This document shows positions 28,001 to 34,324 of a stretch of 34,324 bases of DNA, piece after piece. This DNA is from Capsaspora owczarzaki ATCC 30864 (Eukaryota > Opisthokonta > Filasterea). The position numbers were made by a program, and so were the translations under genes. How positions within the stretch are numbered: position 1 is the stretch's first letter; each line of letters opens with the position of its first letter. The notes beneath the pieces were generated by a model, which was given only the letters and a program-made list of their open reading frames with translations, made no database searches and was not told where the DNA came from. Location of the stretch: contig NW_011887307.1 of NCBI RefSeq assembly GCF_000151315.2, positions 764,345 through 798,668 on the forward strand, in the 5' to 3' direction.

Positions 28001-31000
28001 TCGGCGCCTCCTGTGGGCGTGGTCAATTGCACACTCTTGACGAAAGGTTGGCTGGTGAAGCGTTTCAGACCGCGGAAAATGCTGACGACAATCGACAAGG
28101 CACCGACGCGAATCATCGGCACGTGGCTCAACAACGCCCCAGCCTCAGCCGCCACAAGGCGAGGATCCAGCAGTGCATCCGGGCGACTGACCTGGCCGAT
28201 GGTGGCCAACACCATAGCCTCGTACGGCCAGGTCACAGCCGTTGGCGCGGCCTCGCCAGCGTCCTCCGCGGCTGCGTGGTGCAGGGTGGACAACCGCGGC
28301 AAAAGCAACACTAGCTTTTGGGAAAAGTGTTCGAGCTCGGCGCGACGACCGTCATTTCTTGCCGCTTCATCGGCCTGGCCCTGCGCAAGCAGCGCTGCAA
28401 CATCAAGAGGTGCCGCGATCGCCGAGAAAGCGGCCTGCTGCGCAAGAGTGAGCGCAACGTCGGACACTGTGGTGGCAAGCACCGGGCCGGCGCTCGGGTG
28501 GCTCACTGCATTAAAGAGCAATGGGACCATCGCTTGCACAGACTGACGTTCAATCACCCTGCAGCGATAGATGGCGAGAAAGCAGCGTTCCATGAGGCAG
28601 AACGAAGAATAGAGGTGGACGAGGCAAAGCGGTTGCATCAGCAAGAATAAAATGCCCTTGATGTGCTCGATGGCCGTGTCGATGGAGATTGACGGGCTGG
28701 ACAGAGAAGCAGCGGCGGCGGCCGCCAACGAGCTACCAGTATCACGCGATCCAACGGGCGCCGCTGCGACCACGGCTGTTGCTTCCTCAAGCACGCTCAG
28801 GAACTTTGGCAGCAATACCATCGAGCTGGTTGGGAATGTCTCCATGACTCGCCGCATGGCATGCTGACTGCGTTTGCGGACAACCAGATACGGATGAATC
28901 GCAAGTTGCAGCAGAAAGGCAGCAATTGTCTCCATCCGTTTCGTGAAAAGTCCCGAGTACCGAAGAGCCGCCACCCTTGAGCAATGCATCACGAGGACGC
29001 GCCGAAGACTGATGATGGCTGGGATGGGCCTCGCACGCGTTTCATAGGTTGCCTGGAGCCGTAACACGTGATTCGCGGCTTGAATGCGCGCTTGGCGAAT
29101 CTGGTCTGGTGTAGCGCTACTGGACACGTGTGGGAGGAAGCGCACCGTCAACCGTTCCCACGCTGCAGTCGACTGGCACGACACGTCGTTGCCTTCAAAC
29201 CGCACCGCTGATAGAGCCTTGTGTGCGCCCTTCACAGAGACGAGAGAATGCTTCAGGTAGTCAGTGCTCCTGCCAAAGTCGGAGATGAAGCGCGAGGAGC
29301 ACTTGATCAACAATCGTGCCGCTTTGGTGTCATCACTGCCAGCGGAGACAACGTAGGACAGCGAGCTGGCCAAGCAGTCTGCAAGCAAGCTGCGCCAGTC
29401 CTGTGATGGACAGTGCTGCGACGCGGTGGCTGTGGTGGTTGCGATGGGTGGTCGTGGGATCCAAGGGTGGCCGTGTTGGTTGGCAAGCTGCTGGTCTTCC
29501 TGAGCAGTGCCAAAGTACGGGCCCAGATAGGACCCGGCACCAGCAATGGTATTGTAGAGCACATTCAGATGGGCGAGGGCCTCGTGCTTGGCGAAAAAGG
29601 AGGGCAAAGTGGATTCGCGCACGCCAAGGAGCAGCTTGTCCAATCGAGCCATGGTGGGCGCCAGAATGGTTGTCAACAGCTCATCAACGAGCGCGAGCCC
29701 TTCCGCGGTAGGAGTGTCCCAGTTCAGCGAGACTTTAGACAACGCCGGAGCATGCCCCCAGTTATCGTACAAGTCTCGGAGTTGTTGAAGATGGGGCCGG
29801 GTCGCGCTCGGGTCTTGGAGATCAAACTGCTTGTGCGACCTCGAGTTGGGGAGCGTCAGCGTCCGCAACAATCGCCGGAGTAGCTTGCCAGCGGCCTTGG
29901 CCAAACGACGGTCAAACAGGTGAATCTGGGAAAAGCAGACTTGAAGCGTTTGCAGCAACATGGGCTTGTACTCTAACACCTTGGCAGCGCCGCTGTCCAC
30001 AATTTGTGCGAGAATACGCAGCTGCCAAAGCACTTGATCGTCAACACGTTGAATGTCTCCAACCGTCGCTTGGTTTGCACCATCGGGGGTTGTTGTGACT
30101 GGGGAGGAAGAAGGAGGAGTTTCGACCTCCAAGTTGGCAATAATTTGCTCGCACAGCCGCGGCACAAACTGCCGAAGAACCTTTGCAGGAGCGGCAGCGC
30201 AGAGACTCTTGCACAAGCGCCCAACCAGCTTCAGCGAGTTCATTCGCAGGTGGGTCATGGTAAAGTCAAACACCCGGAGAATCACATTGTCAAGCCACTC
30301 GGGTTCCAGCGAGAGAAAGAGCAGCTCGCACGTGCCAGGCAGCACCCACAATGCCCCTTCGCCAATATCGCCACGCTTGCTGGGCGGTAGCTGGTTTTCG
30401 CAAATGTCAAGAACCTTGTCGATCAGCTGCAAAACCCAATCCCCAAAGCTCGCGGAAGCTTCGCAGAGCTGCTCGTCCACGTCGGTGAATGGCAGAGACA
30501 GGTAGTTGTCATGACCAAAGGCTCGGCCGTAGGCTTCGTTGCGGGCAAGCAAAGAGTAGTTGCGGATTGGGACGTTGGCAAACAGACACGAAAGAAAATG
30601 CAGCGTCGGAGTTGTCTTTTTCCAATCGTTCACGTCAATGCCCGGAAGGATGAGCTGCAGCAGCGCTGGAAGATGCTGAGCACCCCCGGGGTAGAATCGC
30701 CGCCAGAACAAGAGACGCGATAGGCCTGCAAGGCAAGCGAGCGCAGCAGAGGTTTGGTGGGTTTCCGTCACAGTTTCCAAGGCCGGGTAGATGCGTTCCA
30801 GCGTTTGCGGGAGAATTGCTTGCGGGCAAAGCAGAGCAAGAATTTTGATGGTGGACACAGCATTGGCGATAAACGTCTCGGACTTGGCAAATAGCTGGAG
30901 GAGCGCAAGGGGCCGGAGCATCTCGACAAACCGACGGACTGTCTCGGGCGTGATTCGCTCGCTCTCAGGAATGGGGCACCATTGAGCGAGGAGTTTGTGC

Positions 31001-32492
31001 TCTTCGTCCGAAAAGACGTTTGGTTGAGTGGCGCCTTCCGTGCGGCTGGCGGATTTGTCGATGGATGATGTTGAGGGCCGCTCAAATCCGAAATCACCCA
31101 CGCCATAGTTGGCTCCATCAGCAGCCCGTGGGTCGCCGTGCTCTTGTTGCGTACGAAGCATCTGCAGTTCGGCAAGGAGCTCCTGGTCCTGGCGCTCTTG
31201 GGCATAGCGTGAAGAAAAGGTGTCTGCCAAGCGGTGGAGAAAGACAGACAACCCATCCGACCACGCTCCATTATTGCTGGGATGGTAGTAGGTTTCAATC
31301 GACTGCAAAAGCGACTCGAGACGATCGAGAATGGCGCCATCCGGTCGCATGGCCCCGACAATCCAACGCGACGTGTCGACTTGTTCGCCACGCAATTTAC
31401 CGCCGCGCGCAGACGGCAAGAAGCCGGCGCCGCTGGGAATTTCCAATTGCCGGGCAATGGCCGTAAAGAATCGGTCAGACACCTCCGACCAGTCCAACAG
31501 GCCGCACGAGTGCTGGGCAAGCCGAGAAAACAGCTCCAGGAATCGGCAGTCCCACGGCTTCCGGTCTTCCGTCCACCGCCACGTTTGCATGAGGGGAGAA
31601 AACCACGGCACAGCTTGCTCTGGCTTGAGAATCGGAATGGGCGTCGACGGAGCGGCCAGCTGAGCCTGAATCATGTGCTTCTCGACCACCTGTCGCGTTG
31701 GCAAAAGGAGGGACAGCATCTGGCTGGCTTCGTCAAACGACGAATCGACGGGGACCAGCATGGGGAGGTATTCGTCAAGCAACTCTTGCGCAGCGCTGGG
31801 AGCAAAAAAGTCACGACAGGCTTGCATGAGGGTGCACAGGGGAGTCAGATGCTCCTTTGCCTCGAGCTTGAATGGAAACCGAGGGTGGCAATGCAAGTAT
31901 CTGTAAAACGCGGCGAGCGGGCGCCAGTCCAGCACAATCAGCCCAACGGGCAGCATTGCTGTTGGTTCCAGCAAGCGAGTCAGGAAGGTCATCAAGCCCG
32001 CCTGCGATGACAGTTGAATGTTCTTGGTTGTCGTAATCAGCGAGTACGTTGTCTCGATGAGCGCCAAGAGCTGCTCGACGGTGAATCGGAATCCATACAA
32101 GTCAATGTAGCTGTAATAATCAGGGAGGGGGGGGGGCAAAACAAAAAGTAGGCAAATAATTTGACAGCATAAGATGGAGGAACTGTGAGTGAGTGAATTG
32201 CAATTGGACGACATTTTTCCCGCCACCAAATGTTTTTCAAGTTTCAAGTTTCCGCATCAAACCCAAACAAAACGTTTCATGTTTGCTGTGTTCCTTGATA
32301 ATTCGACAAGTTTCGATTCTTGCCATTCTGTCGTCGGTTGACTTGTTGCGCACACTTTGCTTCGTTTTCTTGTTTGTTTTGCTCTTTTCTTTGCTGAGCA
32401 TCGGTTCAACAAAGCCTTCTTCAATGGTTGCGTTGATTTGTTGAAATGGATTTTTTTTTTTTTTGTTTCAAGCTCAGACTCCAGAAACACAC

Positions 32493-32529
<37 letters not shown>

Positions 32530-32910
32530 TGTTTCCCGAATACGCGCCATTCGCTGCTTCTGCGCCTCGCCTCGGGTTTGAAAGGGGGAAAGGACCCGGG
32601 GGAAGGGGGTGTTCGAGATGAGCGACACTTTGTAGAGTGCAACTTACTCGGACATGCGCCTGGTGGCGACCGCGAGCTGGCCGGTTGGCGTCAGATCGCG
32701 CGAGAGCACGGCGCGCTGGAAGGCCTCGAGCAGTGACGCGAGGAGGGTGTCGGCCTCGGCCTCGAGCCCGCCGCGGCAGTGCGCTTCAGCACGCGCACGT
32801 TCAGCGGGATCCGTCGTCGGGCGCAGGCCAGCCGCGTGATAGTAGGGCAGGAGCTGGTTGTAGCGGATGGGCGCAACCCAAGGCGGTGAATGATCGTCCT
32901 GCGTCCCCAT
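25076..32910 (-). CDS. PSME4: PSME4 / PA200 / Blm10 proteasome activator
   Basis: Eight exons: 32910-32649 region (exact end 32648), 32110-27268, 27060-26553, 26402-26128, 25993-25898, 25815-25741, 25528-25310 and 25210-25076; 2137 residues, phases consistent. Family matches run throughout: LLPYYHAAGL near the start, YIDLYGFRFT, FYHPSNNG, TYPALETVTE-like YPALETVTETHQ, IAGAVRGSKHWTF, and the end VKKTLSEFWRTHQDNW...LTDLLISP-like tail. The protein is a HEAT-repeat solenoid that caps the 20S proteasome and stimulates peptide and, in family members, acetyl-histone or unfolded-protein degradation in the nucleus. The C-terminus NYYA has the penultimate Tyr of the HbYX-like motif used to open the 20S gate. 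The 4.8-kb second exon is the largest in the window. It is longer than human PA200 (about 1843) and near yeast Blm10. Several introns carry T runs or (TTG)n. Confidence 0.95.
26459..26515. repeat. CAA/CAG triplet repeat in PSME4 intron 3
   Basis: Imperfect CAA and CAG triplets on the plus strand, inside the intron between exons 26553 and 26402. On the gene strand it is a TTG/CTG repeat next to the acceptor, so it is not coding. Confidence 0.8.
32488..32528. repeat. Long T/A homopolymer in PSME4 intron 1
   Basis: A run of roughly 35-40 T on the plus strand, one of the longest homopolymers in the window. On the gene strand it is poly(A), so it is not the usual pre-acceptor T tract. Homopolymers of this size are prone to assembly length errors. 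Confidence 0.85.
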
Positions 32911-33329
32911 CGTCCTCGCTTGGAAGTGGGAGCGAGGGTTTGGCTTGTGAGTGTCCTTGTGTGTATGTGAGTGTGTGATTGGAAATGCCAAGCACGTTGC
33001 AACACGAATCGAAATGGGACGCAGCCGCGGAAATGGTGAAAGAAGACTGGCTTGAGACTCGATACGAGATACATTCACCAACCGGTCGAAAAGTTGAAAT
33101 CACCTTGACTCTGGCTCTCTTCATATTCTTGTTCAACATAAGTTTTATACATAATGTGCAAAAAGTCGGGGCGGTCGGAGCACTGTGAAATTTTGACTTT
33201 GCATTGACCTTTGAGTGAACACACTCCCAGTACAGATGCGCGTCAATCCATAACAGACCTACCTTGGTCACAAAACACACATCGAGTCTTGAACTCTCAG
33301 TCCAGCAAGTGCCTTTCAGATTTTTCACA
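32911..33329. promoter_or_regulatory. Head-to-head intergenic region of PSME4 and the right-edge gene
   Basis: The PSME4 start (minus, 32910) and the candidate ATG of the right-edge gene (plus, 33330) are 419 bases apart. The stretch has a TG-rich patch near 32945-32975 and AT-rich sequence near 33120-33160. It must hold the PSME4 5' UTR and promoter. Sharing with the right-edge gene depends on that gene's start being right. Confidence 0.4.
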
Positions 33330-34324
33330 ATGGTAAGTCAAACGCGGCAAAACAGCGCTTCACCTGTGTTACGACCTTTCCCGGAACTTGACCTAAAATC
33401 ACTATTGAAGCGTACGAAATGTATGCGGAAGTATCGTTTACTAAGAATATAGTGTAGAATGAGGGGAAGACCGATTAGGGATGAGCCCAGTTCGTAACAA
33501 GCCCAGTGTGAGTGATTGCTCATCGTTGAGCCTGATCTCTGCCCCCTTTCCCCGTCCCCTTCTACCCCCGGGGAGAAATTTCAAAACTCGATCATACTCG
33601 CACTGTATTTTGGATCATGATGAGCAAGGTTCGGAATTGGAGGAAAATCACTTCTAAAAGGAGAAACAAAAGCTGACCTGTTTCACTTCAGTCTATTTCG
33701 TTTTCGCACTCATGGCTGTAAGTGCTGCGAAGGCCTCTCATGGGTCTCTCCCCGCTCCACTCTATCGTGCACTTTGCCACCCGCAAAATACAGTGCCGCA
33801 ATTCATTGTTGATACTTTTACCGAATCTTTCCATCGAAACTGGGGTTGAATGACATGCATCGATCAGTTCTTGGCGATTCTTGGCAATTCTTGGCAATTC
33901 TTGGCAATTCTTGGCAATTCTTGGCGCCTTTTTTTGTTTTGTTTTGGTTGCTTTTTGTTTTCCTTTTCTTTCTGCTTTTCCCACTGCCCCCTGCTGTCCC
34001 TCAGTTCCTCGTGAAACGCCCTTGGTGTCATTTAGTCAACCAAGACTAAAGCATCGATTTTGACTTGATGGCGGCAAGGAAAGGAGGTAATGACCACTTG
34101 TTTCACTTTTTTTGTTCCCTTGTGATTGGACAGGCCCCGAATCCAGCTCCAGCACCGTTCAGGTAATGAATGTGATTGCCCTAATCGTCACACTGGAGTT
34201 GTCTTTGTCTTGACTTGACTGACTTTGCTTTTTATTGCATTTGGACAGTGAACAGCTGCGCGCGTTGGCCGCATGTCTTGGCGTCTCAGTCGATTTGGCG
34301 CCAATTTCAGAACTTACCACCCAG
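33330..34324 (+). CDS. Start of an unrecognised gene with an ATG-only first coding exon (partial)
   Basis: Exon 1 contributes just ATG (33330-33332), followed at once by the strong donor GTAAGT. After an 801-base intron, exon 2 (34134-34162) encodes APNPAPAPF, then exon 3 (34249 to the edge) encodes SEQLRALAACLGVSVDLA and onward. Phases 0 and 2 agree at the joins, and acceptors GGACAG are good. About 36 residues are visible; no family is recognised. Exon 3 has the G/C-rich codon pattern of real genes here. The weak point is exon 1: the true start could be another upstream exon in phase 0. The intron holds a 10-bp tandem repeat (33871-33926). Confidence 0.5.
33871..33926. repeat. 10-bp tandem repeat TTGGCAATTC, about 5.5 units
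   Basis: Five full units, the first with one base changed (TTGGCGATTC), then a partial unit TTGGCG. It lies in the putative first intron of the right-edge gene. Confidence 0.9.

Noticed and set aside
33871-33926. CRISPR-like short repeats
   Set aside because: Units are direct 10-bp tandem copies without spacers, in an intron of a eukaryotic gene.
1-34324. Retroviral, LTR, Polinton or other mobile elements
   Set aside because: No reverse transcriptase, integrase, capsid or transposase segment and no long terminal repeats were seen on either strand. The only long repeated blocks are the two ABCG genes.

Overview
This is a window of nuclear DNA from a compact eukaryotic genome. Genes are close together on both strands. 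They carry many short GT-AG introns (roughly 70-700 bases), often with a run of T just before the acceptor, and exons have G/C-rich third codon positions. There is one 100-N scaffold gap. An SH2 domain, a LIM domain, an animal-type PLC core, COMMD9, FHIP2 and PA200 together suggest a unicellular relative of animals. The style reminds me of filastereans such as Capsaspora, but that is recall and inference; no search was run.

Layout: (1) 1-2806, minus strand: FHIP2-type (FAM160B/RAI16-like) gene, 3' end outside the window. (2) 3068-4428, plus: COMMD9, head-to-head with FHIP2 across 261 bases. (3) 4995-8438 and 9497-12684, plus: two tandem ABCG half-transporters with the same nine-exon structure and patches of near-perfect DNA identity. 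(4) 13120 to about 16211, minus: PRC1/Ase1/MAP65 microtubule bundler with an uncertain first exon. (5) 17400-18569, plus: intronless low-complexity protein with an unrecognised ordered C-terminus. (6) 19017-23805, minus: a gene whose splice phases join a LIM domain, a Pro/Glu linker, an SH2-like domain and a complete PLC core (EF-like, X, Y, C2). (7) 23806-25075: the least explained stretch. (8) 25076-32910, minus: PSME4/PA200/Blm10 proteasome activator, 8 exons, about 2137 residues. (9) 33330 to the right edge, plus: start of an unrecognised gene whose first coding exon is only the ATG.

The strongest candidate for something new is the LIM-SH2-PLC protein. Its exon phases fit throughout except for one reading-frame break in the Y domain, and its SH2-like domain has Tyr where the phosphotyrosine-binding Arg of the FLVR motif should be. 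Two further themes are worth following. FHIP2 and COMMD9 both act in endosomal trafficking, share one short intergenic region, and have CACTC-rich first introns mirrored around it. The ABCG pair shows signs of gene conversion, including intronic bases.

Exon borders were assigned by hand from GT/AG sites, reading phase and family conservation. The internal exons of FHIP2, COMMD9, both ABCG genes, PLC and PSME4 are well constrained; the PRC1 5' end and the right-edge gene are not.
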